Origin: Methylobacter tundripaludum SV96
GTDB lineage: Bacteria > Pseudomonadota > Gammaproteobacteria > Methylococcales > Methylomonadaceae
Assembly: GCF_000190755.2 (NCBI RefSeq)
Contig: NZ_JH109152.1
Location: 1,054,001-1,118,000 of the forward strand
Length of the DNA: 64,000 bases
Direction of reading: 5' to 3'
The number at the start of each line of letters is the position of its first letter. The first letter of the stretch is position 1. Under the pieces are notes generated by a model that was given only the letters and a program-made list of their open reading frames with translations, was not told the DNA's origin and did no database searches. The translations under genes and the position numbers were made by a program. Of this stretch, positions 17,151-25,745 are shown one piece after another.

Positions 17151-18974
17151 TTAGTTGTTGTAGTGGATTGAAAGAAAGAAATTCCGGTTTGCGGTATTGT
17201 AGGTATTGATGGTTTGATACTGTTTATCCAGCAGGTTGTTCAGCTTTGCGCTCAACATCCAGTTTTTATTTAAATGGTAGGCGGTACGTAAATCAACGGT
17301 TACGTAACCGGCAACCTTGGTTTTGTTCAGTGCATCATCAAAACGGTCGGCTTGAGCCAGCACATTAGCGCCCAGATCAAACTGTCCGAATGAGCGCGAT
17401 AAATCGTAAGACAAGGTTTTTTCCGCACGGCGCGGCAGTCGCGCATTAGTCTCCCGGTTTTTAGGACTCAGCAGGTTCATGTTCAACTTGCTGTTCCAGC
17501 CCATCAACTGAGTTCCGATTTCGGCTTCAATGCCGTCAATTTGTGCTTTGCCGACGTTTTCCGCGCTGGATAGAAAGGTTACTGGATTGGTTACCGTCAC
17601 GATCAAGTTGTCGATGTTGGTATGGTAAGCGCGAACTTCCCATTGCAGCCAATCATGGTCACCGGCCAATCCCGTTTCGAAAGATGTTGATTGTTCGGCT
17701 CTCAGAGCGGGATTGCCGAATCCGGGAAAATAAAGCTGGTTAAAGGTCGGCGCTTTGAACGCATTACCGAAACTGGCAAACGGGCTGATGCCGTAGCCCC
17801 CGTTATAACGCCAACCGAAATTGCCGGTCAGCTGTTCGCCAAAGGCTGCGTTTTTATCCCCGCGTACCGATGCGTTGATAAAGTGATTGTCCAGAATGCG
17901 ACTGTGCAACTCGGTAAAAATACCGGCATCATAACGGGAACTTTCGTTGTAGGCGGTTGAGCCGTCGACCTGATCCAGGCGGTAATCTGAGCCGATAACC
18001 AACTGGTGATCGTCAGACAAGGCAACTTCATTCAGCCAGCTGGCATTCCAGCGGGTGCTGTTAAAGCTGCTGGAGAATGTCCCATTAGGCGCAAAGTTGT
18101 CGCCGTCGTCGCGGCTTTGCCCCAAGCGCAGTATTGAGCGCCAGTTTTCAACAATGTTCATGCCGGCTGTCGTGCCGACAGTCTGCTCTACAAATTCGGT
18201 TTTATTTTGGGCAGTACCATCGTATTCGTTTTTTCCCTCAGCCCGCATAAAAAACGTCTCAACTTCGGCATTGTTATCAAAACGGTGGCCTATGCGGGCA
18301 TTCAGCGCCGTATTCAGGTAACCGTCCTTGTCGGGTTGGTTTAAACCTCTGACAGGCGACCGGGCATTAAAACCTTGAGAACCAAACTGCGATGAACCCA
18401 AGGTATACCAGCTGTTTTTCCATTGACCGCTGACAGAACCGGAAGCGCGGTAAGTGTCATAGGAGCCGCCGCCTGCATCCAGGGTGACGCTGGGCTTGTC
18501 CTCGCGCCCGCCTTTGCGGGTAAAAATCTGGATAACCCCGCCGATTGCTTCCGAACCGTAAAGGCTCGATTGAGGGCCGCGAATAATTTCCACCCGCTCG
18601 ACCTGATCGAGCGGAATTAGTTGAAAGGGTGTGGTGCCGGAGGTGACAGAACCGACTTTAATGCCGTCAATCAACACCAGTACATGATCGGAATTGGTTC
18701 CGCGCATGTAAATATTGGTGTCCTTGCCGTAGCCGCCGCTTTGCGCCATGTCGATGCCGGTCGTGCCGCTTAACAGTTCCGGTAAGGTTTTAGCCTGAAG
18801 GCGTTCAATATCCTTTCGGGTATAGACGGTGGCCGCAGCCGCCAGCTGGTTTTTAGCCGTTTCTGTCCGGGTTGCGGTGACAACCAGATCGGGAAGATTT
18901 TGCGGAGTTTCCTGCGCATATAGCTGGGTATTAAAGCCCGTGATTAATAATGAGCCGAAGATGAGTTTTTGCAT
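17151..18974 (-). CDS. btuB: TonB-dependent vitamin B12 receptor
   Basis: An outer-membrane receptor of 607 residues taking the start at 18974, which has an AGAGGA ribosome binding site; an upstream in-frame start at 19019 has none and lies in the regulatory hairpin. After a signal peptide come a TonB box region (LPDLVVTATRTET), a plug domain (IERLQAKTLPELLSGTTGI, VERVEIIRGPQSSLYG) and a 22-strand barrel ending in the aromatic C-terminus LSIHYNN. It imports cobalamin with TonB energy. The cobalamin riboswitch upstream and btuM downstream make the substrate assignment firm. Confidence 0.93.
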   Translation of the reverse strand: MQKLIFGSLLITGFNTQLYAQETPQNLPDLVVTATRTETAKNQLAAAATVYTRKDIERLQAKTLPELLSGTTGIDMAQSGGYGKDTNIYMRGTNSDHVLVLIDGIKVGSVTSGTTPFQLIPLDQVERVEIIRGPQSSLYGSEAIGGVIQIFTRKGGREDKPSVTLDAGGGSYDTYRASGSVSGQWKNSWYTLGSSQFGSQGFNARSPVRGLNQPDKDGYLNTALNARIGHRFDNNAEVETFFMRAEGKNEYDGTAQNKTEFVEQTVGTTAGMNIVENWRSILRLGQSRDDGDNFAPNGTFSSSFNSTRWNASWLNEVALSDDHQLVIGSDYRLDQVDGSTAYNESSRYDAGIFTELHSRILDNHFINASVRGDKNAAFGEQLTGNFGWRYNGGYGISPFASFGNAFKAPTFNQLYFPGFGNPALRAEQSTSFETGLAGDHDWLQWEVRAYHTNIDNLIVTVTNPVTFLSSAENVGKAQIDGIEAEIGTQLMGWNSKLNMNLLSPKNRETNARLPRRAEKTLSYDLSRSFGQFDLGANVLAQADRFDDALNKTKVAGYVTVDLRTAYHLNKNWMLSAKLNNLLDKQYQTINTYNTANRNFFLSIHYNN

Positions 18975-19029
18975 GGTTGTCCTCTGCGCCGCCCGCGCAT
19001 AATGGTTGTGAGTACACAACAGAGGACAA
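18972..19029 (-). promoter_or_regulatory. Hairpin that can hide the btuB ribosome binding site
   Basis: On the minus strand TTGTCCTCTG (19020-19029) is a perfect 10-base complement of CAGAGGACAA (18977-18986), which contains the ribosome binding site two bases before the btuB start. When paired, translation is blocked. It lies between the riboswitch and the gene and is the likely expression platform. The second receptor has the same arrangement. Confidence 0.7.
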
Positions 19030-19094
19030 TGGAAAACGAGAGATGACGCGGAGCTAGACTGTCATTTTCGCTGACAGCCCTCCGCTGTACCGAA

Positions 19095-19295
19095 TTACAC
19101 TTTCGGGCCGGTCTCCGGGCTTATAAGTGGCGTTAACCTGAATCATCACCTTCCCATGCGTAAGCACAGTGGCATCTCGATGAAACTTTTACTTATATAC
19201 CGTTGCGGGGGCAGCGTCGGATTTGGTATTAACCTTACCGACTTCCCGTTTAACCATTGGGTTTGAAAAACCCTCCGGAACCTGAAAGCAAGGCG
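19095..19295 (-). ncRNA. Cobalamin riboswitch upstream of btuB
   Basis: Minus-strand leader with the conserved cobalamin aptamer words in order: AACGGGAAGTCGGT, GCTGCCCCCGCAACGGTA, GCCACTG, GGGAAGGTG and AAGCCCGGAGACCGGCC. The B12 box and core are intact. It is followed by a hairpin with GCGGAG/CTCCGC arms and then by the ribosome-binding-site hairpin, so it most likely lowers translation when cobalamin is plentiful. A near-identical copy precedes the next TonB receptor. Ends are approximate. Confidence 0.93.
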
Positions 19296-19348
19296 CAATT
19301 ATAGGGAGTTAAATCGATAAAGCAAATTTACGGCTGCCGTAAACAAGA

Positions 19349-21415
19349 TTAAAACCTTACCGAAGCCGTCAGCCTTAACATACGCGGTTCCACCGGATGC
19401 TTGAGTATGCCATCCACTCCTTCGGCGGCTTCTCCCGGCAAACGCGACGTATAGGCATAAGCCGTGTCGTTGCTCTTTGAACCCAGCAAGTTGAACAGAT
19501 CGAGTTCAAATTTCAAGTCCTTATGCTGATAGCCAAATCCCCAGTTAACCAGCGTCGTATCGCCTGCGGTCAGGCTGCCTGTGTCATTAAGCGGAATGTC
19601 GCCAAAGTGGCGCAGGCGTAACGATGTAAAGGTATGAAAGGGAAGTTGTACCACCGCTCCGGCGCTGATGACCCGGCCTACCGAATTGGTAATATGGTTA
19701 ACCTCGCGCGGCACGCCGACATAACGCGCTTTTGAAAAAGACAGGTCCGCATCCAGGGTCAGGGTATCGTTGACTTGGTAATAGTTGCTCCATTCCACGC
19801 CGTGACGTTCGCTACGTCCGCTGGGCTCGGTGCTGCTCGCATCGCCGACGAAAATCAGTTCGGAATTGACCTGCATCCACCACAGCGCCACCGTGGAATT
19901 CAGCCCCGGAATAAACTGGTTACGCACGCCGATTTCACCGCCGCGCGACCGTACCAACGGCGATACGGAATCGGCTGGATCGCCGCTGACCGGGTTAACC
20001 CGCAAGGTAGCGCCGCGTGCGTCATTGGAGTGATGACCGTAGCCCAAATTGATAAACACTTCGTTATCAACCCAAGGGCCGAAAATCAGGCTGAGTTTGG
20101 GGCTCAGCAGAGATGCGTTTCGTTGGCCTGAATTGGCTGCGAGTGTCCTGCTGTTAACATTCATATCCAAAAAGTCGGCACGTAATCCGGAAATAGTGCG
20201 GAACTTTTCCAACCACTGAACTTGATTTTTCAGGTAAACCGCTACGCTGGTTTCGCTAATGTCATCCTGGCGCACCGTCTGGAAAATCCGGCGTTGCTCA
20301 GTGCGGTTTAACGCCGCTCCGATGACCTCGTCATGGCGGATTTGCATGCCTACACTGTTGTCGACGTCCATCCCGAACCATTTGGCAAACCAGGTTTGTT
20401 CGCCGTTGCCGCCGGTGACCACGCGGCGCTCGGTTTGATGCACTTGATCGCCTTGCTTGGGGTTGTCAAGAAAACCGGTAGGGTTGGAATAAAGATTCAG
20501 GTCGTAATAAGCAAGATAGGCATTAAAGTCGTTTTTGTAGCTGTCGCCCCTGCTCCAAACGTTGCTCGACAAGCTGTAACGGCTGCTGTCGCCGCCATCG
20601 GAAGGGTCCATGCTGCCGTACAGGTCAAGCATACCGCTATCGATAGCCCGCTCCGGAATCTGGTTAGTTGCGTTCCAGCTGGAGTGGTAGGCTTTGGCGT
20701 TGACCGACAAGCCCCAATCCTTGTTGTCCAGCGTGTAGCGCAACATGCCGTTGTATTTGCCCAAATCTTCCGGCTGTTTCCATACGCCGTTATAAGCATT
20801 GAATTCGCCCGCAGCCAGCAAATCGCCGGCGCCGATTTTTTTGGAATCCGCCAATAGCGCACGGTAATAGCCAAACTCGCCGCCGGTAAATTTGAATAGA
20901 CCTTTGGGTAAACTGCGCATCGTGTGCATCCGCGAATAACCGGCGGAAGAAAAATCCCCGGCATCGGCATAATAAGGCCCTTTGCCGTATTCAATATGGT
21001 CAACCAGTTCGGGAATGACGCTGTTCAAGTCCAGATAACCTTGCCCGTGAGCATGGCTGGGCATGTTCATCGGTACGCCGTCGACCATTACCGAAAAGTC
21101 GGTGCCGTGATCCAGATTAAAGCCGCGCAAATAAAACTGATTGGCCTTGCCCGAACCGCTGTGCTGCGTTGCCAGCGCACCGGGTACTACTTCAACCAAC
21201 TCGCCGGCTCGCGCCAAGGGTCGGTAAGCGAACTCACGTTGTCCGACTACGCCTTGCGATGCCGATGCGGCTATGCCCAACAAATCGGTTGCCCGGCCTT
21301 TGACCTCCATCGCGTCCAGCGTAACGGTTTTTGCTTCATCGGTGGATGAGGCTTGCGAGGGTTGAGTCTGGATAAATCCGGCAATGATTAATGAGCTGAA
21401 GATGAGTTTTTGCAT
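19349..21415 (-). CDS. TonB-dependent receptor under cobalamin riboswitch control
   Basis: A 688-residue outer-membrane receptor using the start at 21415 behind a GGAGGA ribosome binding site (an upstream frame to 21460 lies in the leader). Signal peptide, plug domain (residues about 55-165, with ANQFYLRGFNLDHGTDF and VDGVPMNMPSHAHGQGY) and a barrel ending LRLTASVRF. The plug differs clearly from BtuB; it resembles receptors of the large uncharacterised TonB group. The riboswitch upstream implies that it imports a cobalamin, a corrinoid or a compound needed when B12 is short. The signal peptide and leader are close copies of those of btuB, so the control region was duplicated or exchanged. 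Confidence 0.88.
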   Translation of the reverse strand: MQKLIFSSLIIAGFIQTQPSQASSTDEAKTVTLDAMEVKGRATDLLGIAASASQGVVGQREFAYRPLARAGELVEVVPGALATQHSGSGKANQFYLRGFNLDHGTDFSVMVDGVPMNMPSHAHGQGYLDLNSVIPELVDHIEYGKGPYYADAGDFSSAGYSRMHTMRSLPKGLFKFTGGEFGYYRALLADSKKIGAGDLLAAGEFNAYNGVWKQPEDLGKYNGMLRYTLDNKDWGLSVNAKAYHSSWNATNQIPERAIDSGMLDLYGSMDPSDGGDSSRYSLSSNVWSRGDSYKNDFNAYLAYYDLNLYSNPTGFLDNPKQGDQVHQTERRVVTGGNGEQTWFAKWFGMDVDNSVGMQIRHDEVIGAALNRTEQRRIFQTVRQDDISETSVAVYLKNQVQWLEKFRTISGLRADFLDMNVNSRTLAANSGQRNASLLSPKLSLIFGPWVDNEVFINLGYGHHSNDARGATLRVNPVSGDPADSVSPLVRSRGGEIGVRNQFIPGLNSTVALWWMQVNSELIFVGDASSTEPSGRSERHGVEWSNYYQVNDTLTLDADLSFSKARYVGVPREVNHITNSVGRVISAGAVVQLPFHTFTSLRLRHFGDIPLNDTGSLTAGDTTLVNWGFGYQHKDLKFELDLFNLLGSKSNDTAYAYTSRLPGEAAEGVDGILKHPVEPRMLRLTASVRF

Positions 21416-21470
21416 GTGTGTCCTCCGCGCCGCCCGCGCATGGAAAGTTGTTTTACACAACAGAGGACAA
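21413..21470 (-). promoter_or_regulatory. Hairpin that can hide the ribosome binding site of the second TonB receptor
   Basis: On the minus strand TGTCCTCTG (21461-21469) faces CGGAGGACA (21419-21427), which includes the ribosome binding site just before the start at 21415. Compared with the btuB copy one base of the lower arm changed from A to G, turning an A-U pair into a G-U wobble, so pairing is kept. Confidence 0.65.
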
Positions 21471-21537
21471 AAGAAAACGAGAGATGACGCGGAGCTGTAC
21501 TGTCACTTTCGCAGACAGCCCTCCGCTGTACCGAATT

Positions 21538-21740
21538 AAACTTTCGGGCCGGTCTCCGGGCTTATAAGTGGCGTTAACCTGAATCATCACCTTCCCATGC
21601 GTGAACACAGTGGCATCTCGATGAAACTTTTACTTATATACCGTTGCGGGGGCAGCGTCGGATTTGGCGTGAACCTTACCGACTTCCCGTTTAACCATTG
21701 GGTTTGAAAAACCCTTTGGAACCTGAAAGCAGAAATGATT
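21538..21740 (-). ncRNA. Cobalamin riboswitch upstream of the second TonB receptor
   Basis: Nearly the same sequence as the riboswitch at 19095-19295, with all conserved blocks (GGGAAGTCGGT, GCCCCCGCAACGG, GCCACTG, GGGAAGGTG, GCCCGGAGACCGGCC). Differences are few and lie mostly in variable loops, which indicates recent duplication or gene conversion. It should control the receptor encoded at 19349-21415. Ends are approximate. Confidence 0.93.
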
Positions 21741-21919
21741 ATAAGGGGTGGGGGGGATAAAGCAAATTTGCTGGGATAGGTTTTGTGTAATTAGTTTTTT
21801 ATCTAGGTTTAAGTGTTTATACTTAGGTCGTGGCAAAGAATAAAGAATAAGTCGGTTATGTGCCATTCAAGGCTTTGAATATACTGTCTATTTAACGTTA
21901 GGAAAACGAGATTTAAATC

Positions 21920-22171
21920 ATGAAAGAACGAGAAGTGATGTTTACAGATATAGTGTCGGTTCTTGAATTTGAAAGTTATGACAAGATAAATCGACATCTT
22001 ACATTAGGATGGATTCTACTCGGCGTATTTAGCATTCAGTATTCTGAGCATGGTTATACGTCCCGATATAGCATTGGCTGGTCAAGAAAAAACGGTGATA
22101 TAAAATACCCAGAAAAAACACAGGGAGAGCTATTGCTTGCCGAATATGAAAATGAAGATTGCCCATTTTAA
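21920..22171 (+). CDS. Small hypothetical protein (83 aa)
   Basis: An AT-rich frame for an 83-residue soluble protein. The middle part has the pattern of a small family of short bacterial proteins in which a line such as INRHLTLGWILLGVFS is followed by an aromatic YSIGW stretch; I have no function for it. The start ATG at 21920 follows a GGAAAACGAG sequence that could serve as a ribosome binding site; an alternative start is the ATG at 21938. It lies alone between the riboswitch leader and the RAYT region, and its base composition suggests transfer. Confidence 0.5.
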   Translation: MKEREVMFTDIVSVLEFESYDKINRHLTLGWILLGVFSIQYSEHGYTSRYSIGWSRKNGDIKYPEKTQGELLLAEYENEDCPF

Positions 22172-22203
22172 ATGGGAATTACGGTAGGGCCGTAGCCTAG
22201 TCC

Positions 22204-22325
22204 CGTAGGCCGGAATAAGCCGGTTCGAGCGGTAGCGAGAACTGGTGTTTCCGGCAAGCACCATCCAAACTCGCCGGAAACGCCACCTCGCGCTACGCGC
22301 TTGGACGGCCTTATTCCGGCCTACG
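22204..22325. repeat. 120-bp REP/BIME-like palindrome, copy 1
   Basis: Ends CGTAGGCCGGAATAAG and CTTATTCCGGCCTACG flank a long imperfect hairpin with inner arms GGTGTTTCCGGC / GCCGGAAACGCC. Copies 2 and 3 are at 22443-22562 and 23126-23246; a remnant of the right half lies at about 29010-29044. All full copies surround the RAYT gene, the expected substrate relation. Confidence 0.9.
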
Positions 22326-22348
22326 TCTAATATTTTTAGGGTCTGCCT

Positions 22349-22441
22349 ATGAGCGATTATCGACGCTTATATATTCCCGGCGGGATGTATTTCTTTACCT
22401 TGGTAGGTTATCACCGCAAACCGATCTTTGCTGACAACCCC
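22349..22441 (+). pseudogene. Duplicated 5' fragment of the RAYT gene
   Basis: The first 31 codons of a RAYT gene (MSDYRRLYIPGGMYFFTLVG...), nearly the same as the start of the full gene at 22587, cut off by palindrome copy 2. Palindrome plus fragment (22205-22438) is repeated as palindrome plus gene start (22443-22676), so this is a tandem duplication of about 235 bp. The fragment cannot encode an active protein. Confidence 0.85.
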
Positions 22442-22442
22442 A

Positions 22443-22562
22443 TAGGCCGGAATAAGCCGGTTCGAGCGGTAGCGAGAACTGGTGTTTCCGGCAAACACCT
22501 GCCAAACTCGCCGGAAACGCCACCTCGCGCTACGCGCTTGGATGGTCTTATTCCGGCCTACG
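22443..22562. repeat. 120-bp REP/BIME-like palindrome, copy 2
   Basis: Second copy of the palindrome described at 22204-22325, lying just before the intact RAYT gene and interrupting the duplicated 5' fragment. Confidence 0.9.
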
Positions 22563-22586
22563 CCTAAATGTTTTGAGGGCCTGCCT

Positions 22587-23093
22587 ATGAGGGATTATCG
22601 ACGCTTATATATTCCCGGCGGGATGTATTTCTTTACCTTGGTAAGTTATCGCCGCAAACCGATCTTTGCCGATAGCATACGGGTGGATCAACTCCGCCGG
22701 TCTTTTCGTGAGGTAAAGGCGAAACGCCCTTTTGATTTGTTGGCGGCGGTGGTTTTACCGGATCATCTGCATTGCTTATGGCGCTTGCCGGAGGGTGACG
22801 TCGATTTTTCCACCCGTTGGCAAATGGTGAAGGCGGATTTTTCGCGGCATGTTCCCGAGAAAACCCGAAAAAACGGCGCAAAAACGGTTTGGCAACCGCG
22901 CTTTTATGATCATTGCATCCGCGATGAAAACGACTTCCATAAACATTTGGATTACATCCATTATAATCCGGTCAAGCATGGTTTGGTTTCCATACCCGGC
23001 GAATGGCCGCATAGCTCTTTTGCACGTTTCATCGCGCTTGGTTGGTATTCAAGCGGTTGGGGCGATGTTGCGCCTCCCGATGAACACGAGTAG
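22587..23093 (+). CDS. REP-associated tyrosine transposase (RAYT)
   Basis: A 168-residue single-domain Y1 HUH transposase (TnpA_REP, IS200/IS605-like fold). The HUH metal motif is HLH in VLPDHLHCLWRLP (about residues 58-70), and the nucleophile tyrosine lies in HYNPVKHGLV (about 122-131). The N-terminal YRRLYIPGGMYFFTLV signature is typical of RAYTs. I chose the ATG at 22587, since an upstream in-frame start at 22482 lies inside the palindrome. Palindromes flank the gene on both sides (22443-22562 and 23126-23246). RAYTs are thought to spread such repeats and are usually single-copy. Confidence 0.93.
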   Translation: MRDYRRLYIPGGMYFFTLVSYRRKPIFADSIRVDQLRRSFREVKAKRPFDLLAAVVLPDHLHCLWRLPEGDVDFSTRWQMVKADFSRHVPEKTRKNGAKTVWQPRFYDHCIRDENDFHKHLDYIHYNPVKHGLVSIPGEWPHSSFARFIALGWYSSGWGDVAPPDEHE

Positions 23094-23125
23094 TAATCCA
23101 GGAAAAATGCGGTAGGATGGTTAGA

Positions 23126-23246
23126 GTAGGCCGGAATAAGCCGGTTCGAGCGGTAGTGAGAACTGGTGTTTCCGGCAAACACCTGCCAAACCCGCCGGAA
23201 ACGCCACCTCGCGCTACGCGCTTGGATGGTCTTATTCCGGCCTACG
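23126..23246. repeat. 120-bp REP/BIME-like palindrome, copy 3
   Basis: Third copy, 3' of the RAYT gene, same orientation as copies 1 and 2, with one change in the left arm (GGTAGTGAG instead of GGTAGCGAG). Confidence 0.9.
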
Positions 23247-23343
23247 TCTGGTCATAGCTGAGACAACATCAATATCTTAGCTGACTGCATCACCCCGGCA
23301 GTCAGCTAACAAACTCAACGGGGCAAACTGGAAGGAATAGATC

Positions 23344-23703
23344 ATGAATTGGTATCTGGAAGTTTTAAAAAAGTACGCGGAGTTCAACGGGAGAGCCAGC
23401 CGACAAGAGTATTGGTTCTTTATGTTGTTCAATATTCTTATCAGCGCCTTTCTTGCAACCATTGACTTTTTTGGCGGCTCTTTTAATGTTGAAACCGGCG
23501 TCGGCCTGTTAAGTGGTCTTTACTCAGTGGCCGTCCTGATTCCCGGCATAGCGGTAACGGTTCGGAGGCTTCATGACACTGACCGTAGCGGTTGGTGGTT
23601 GTTGATTCCGCTGATCCCGGTTATCGGCGGGATCGTGCTTTTTATCTTTATGGTTCAGGACAGCACGTCCGGCGACAATCAATATGGTTCTAGCCCAAAG
23701 TAG
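23344..23703 (+). CDS. DUF805 membrane protein
   Basis: A 119-residue inner-membrane protein of the DUF805 family. It has the N-terminal FNGRASRQEYWFFMLFN signature (about residues 14-30), three to four membrane helices and the RRLHDTDRSGWW motif (about 74-85) that defines the family. The role is unknown; family members are common and often near stress or transport genes. The start follows GGAAGGAATAG. It stands alone here. Confidence 0.9.
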   Translation: MNWYLEVLKKYAEFNGRASRQEYWFFMLFNILISAFLATIDFFGGSFNVETGVGLLSGLYSVAVLIPGIAVTVRRLHDTDRSGWWLLIPLIPVIGGIVLFIFMVQDSTSGDNQYGSSPK

Positions 23704-23870
23704 GGCGGCAATGCGCAAGGCGTGGCGGTCGAATAGGGCAGGCCTTCTCCGTATTTTTCTGGCGCGCTACGCTGGGCCTTGCCACCCATGCCGGAGTAAC
23801 GATCTTTTGGTGTCCCGCAGACACTTTTGCGAATGCGAAAAGGGGTTTGACGGGTAAGTTGACTAGAACA

Positions 23871-25688
23871 TCAATCCTCGATGTTCTCTGGCGTAACTCT
23901 TAACATTTCATCAACACTGGTTATCCCCGAAGCTACTTTTTCAGCCGCACTGAGGCGTAAGGGTCTCATGCCTTCAAGCATGGCTTGTTTTTGCAGCACG
24001 GCACTGTCGCAACCGCTGACCATTAATTTTTTCAGCACCGGTGAGTTACTGAATATTTCATAAATGCCGATTCTGCCCGAATATCCTGTGTATCTGCATT
24101 CTTTACAGCCTACTGCTTCGTATATATAAGAAGGGGTTGCCGCTTTATAGGGCGTAATTAATCGGGACCACTGTTCATCGTCTATGCCGACCTGTTTTTT
24201 ACAGTTTCTGCATAAAACCCGTACCAGGCGTTGCGCCATCACGCCTAATAAAGTCAGTTGAATCAAGTAAGCGGGCACGCCAATATCCAGCAAACGAACC
24301 ACTGCCGAGGGCGCATTATTGGTATGCAAGGTGGAAAACACCAAATGCCCGGTAAGCGAGGCCTGAATCGCCATTTCCGCTGTTTCCAGGTCGCGGATTT
24401 CGCCGACCATAATAATATCGGGGTCCTGGCGCATTAAAGCGCGAATGCCGCTGGCAAAAGTCAGCCCGATATTGGCTTTAACTTGCAACTGGTTAAAGCT
24501 GGGTTCGATCTGTTCAATCGGGTCTTCCACGGTACACAGGTTGACTTCGGGGGTAGCCAGATGTTTCAGGGTTGAGTACAGCGTGGTGGTTTTTCCTGAG
24601 CCTGTAGGTCCTGTGACCAGGATGATGCCGTGCGAATGTTGAATCAATCTATTCCAGGTTACCTTTTCGTGGTTGTTAAAACCCAGTTGTTTATAATCGC
24701 GTGTCAGTACTTCGGGGTCGAACACGCGCATGACCATTTTTTCGCCGAAAGCGCTGGGCATCGTGGAAAGTCGTAATTCAATTTCTTTTTTTCCGGATAG
24801 ATGCGTTTTAATGCGGCCGTCTTGCGGCAATCTTTTTTCAGCAATGTTCATCCTACCCAGAATTTTTAACCGGCTCATCACCGGATTCATAACGGCTGCG
24901 GGTAACTGATACACATCATGCAAAATGCCGTCGATTCTAAAGCGCACATTGCCTTGATTACGGCGAGGTTCGATATGAATATCGCTGGCACGCTGATCGA
25001 ACGCGTATTGCATTAACCAGTTGACCAAATTAACAATGTGCTGATTTTCCGCATCGAGATTACTGATTTGCCCCAGTTCAACCAATTGTTCAAAATTATA
25101 AAGGGTGCTGGTTGGCTGATTGGCTGAATTATCGGTCGCCCCTTTTAATGATTTTGCAAACGCGTAAAACTCGCCCAAATAACGTTTAATCTCATCCGGA
25201 TTAGCCAACACACGAGTTATTTGGCCCGGTTGGATTTTTTTAAGGTCCGCCTCCCAAGCCCGAATATAAGGTTCCGCGGTCGCAATGACGGCTTCATCTT
25301 TACTCACTTTGATCGGCAGGATGTTGTAATTTGCAGCATAAGCGTGACTGTAAATTAAAGTCACCGAAGGGATGTCGATTTTTAACGGGTCGATGTAGTA
25401 ATAGGGCAGGTCGACTTTTTTTGCCAACCACTGGGTTAAATTCTCAAGCGTTAAAGGTTTTCCAAGCTGAGTTTGGTCTGTTACATCGCATTCGATAAGA
25501 ATATTGAGCGGGTGTTTGACTTGGCTGGTAGAAGATTTTCCGTATACCCGGCACTTTTCAAGGTCCGCGTCCGAAATCACCCCGTCTTCTTGCAACCAAA
25601 GCAATACCTGCTCAAGCGTTAATTTAGCCTCTTGCTGCTCTTTTGGGTCAGCGAGTGGCGGGCGTTGGTTTAGCAATTGTGTAGACAT
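23871..25688 (-). CDS. GspE/PilB-type secretion or pilus ATPase
   Basis: A 605-residue cytosolic ATPase of the type II secretion/type IV pilus family. N-terminal MshEN-like domain (about residues 20-180), then the ATPase core with Walker A GPTGSGKTTTLYS (about 355-367), Asp box, Walker B (DPDIIMVGEIRD) and His box, and a four-cysteine zinc site (CRNC about 500 and CKEC about 534). Such proteins drive pilus extension or pseudopilus assembly, but no other pil or gsp gene is nearby, so the partner system must be elsewhere. It lies downstream of the lipid-type cluster on the same strand. Confidence 0.9.
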   Translation of the reverse strand: MSTQLLNQRPPLADPKEQQEAKLTLEQVLLWLQEDGVISDADLEKCRVYGKSSTSQVKHPLNILIECDVTDQTQLGKPLTLENLTQWLAKKVDLPYYYIDPLKIDIPSVTLIYSHAYAANYNILPIKVSKDEAVIATAEPYIRAWEADLKKIQPGQITRVLANPDEIKRYLGEFYAFAKSLKGATDNSANQPTSTLYNFEQLVELGQISNLDAENQHIVNLVNWLMQYAFDQRASDIHIEPRRNQGNVRFRIDGILHDVYQLPAAVMNPVMSRLKILGRMNIAEKRLPQDGRIKTHLSGKKEIELRLSTMPSAFGEKMVMRVFDPEVLTRDYKQLGFNNHEKVTWNRLIQHSHGIILVTGPTGSGKTTTLYSTLKHLATPEVNLCTVEDPIEQIEPSFNQLQVKANIGLTFASGIRALMRQDPDIIMVGEIRDLETAEMAIQASLTGHLVFSTLHTNNAPSAVVRLLDIGVPAYLIQLTLLGVMAQRLVRVLCRNCKKQVGIDDEQWSRLITPYKAATPSYIYEAVGCKECRYTGYSGRIGIYEIFSNSPVLKKLMVSGCDSAVLQKQAMLEGMRPLRLSAAEKVASGITSVDEMLRVTPENIED

Positions 25689-25745
25689 TAAATGACAAAT
25701 GATGATTGGCGGGTAATTGTACTCGTCTGTAGGAATTTGGGGCGG

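Noticed and set aside
20333-20857. Plus-strand frame of 174 codons inside the second TonB receptor gene
   Set aside because: It is opposite a well-supported receptor; the strings of V and A are a shadow of the barrel coding sequence.
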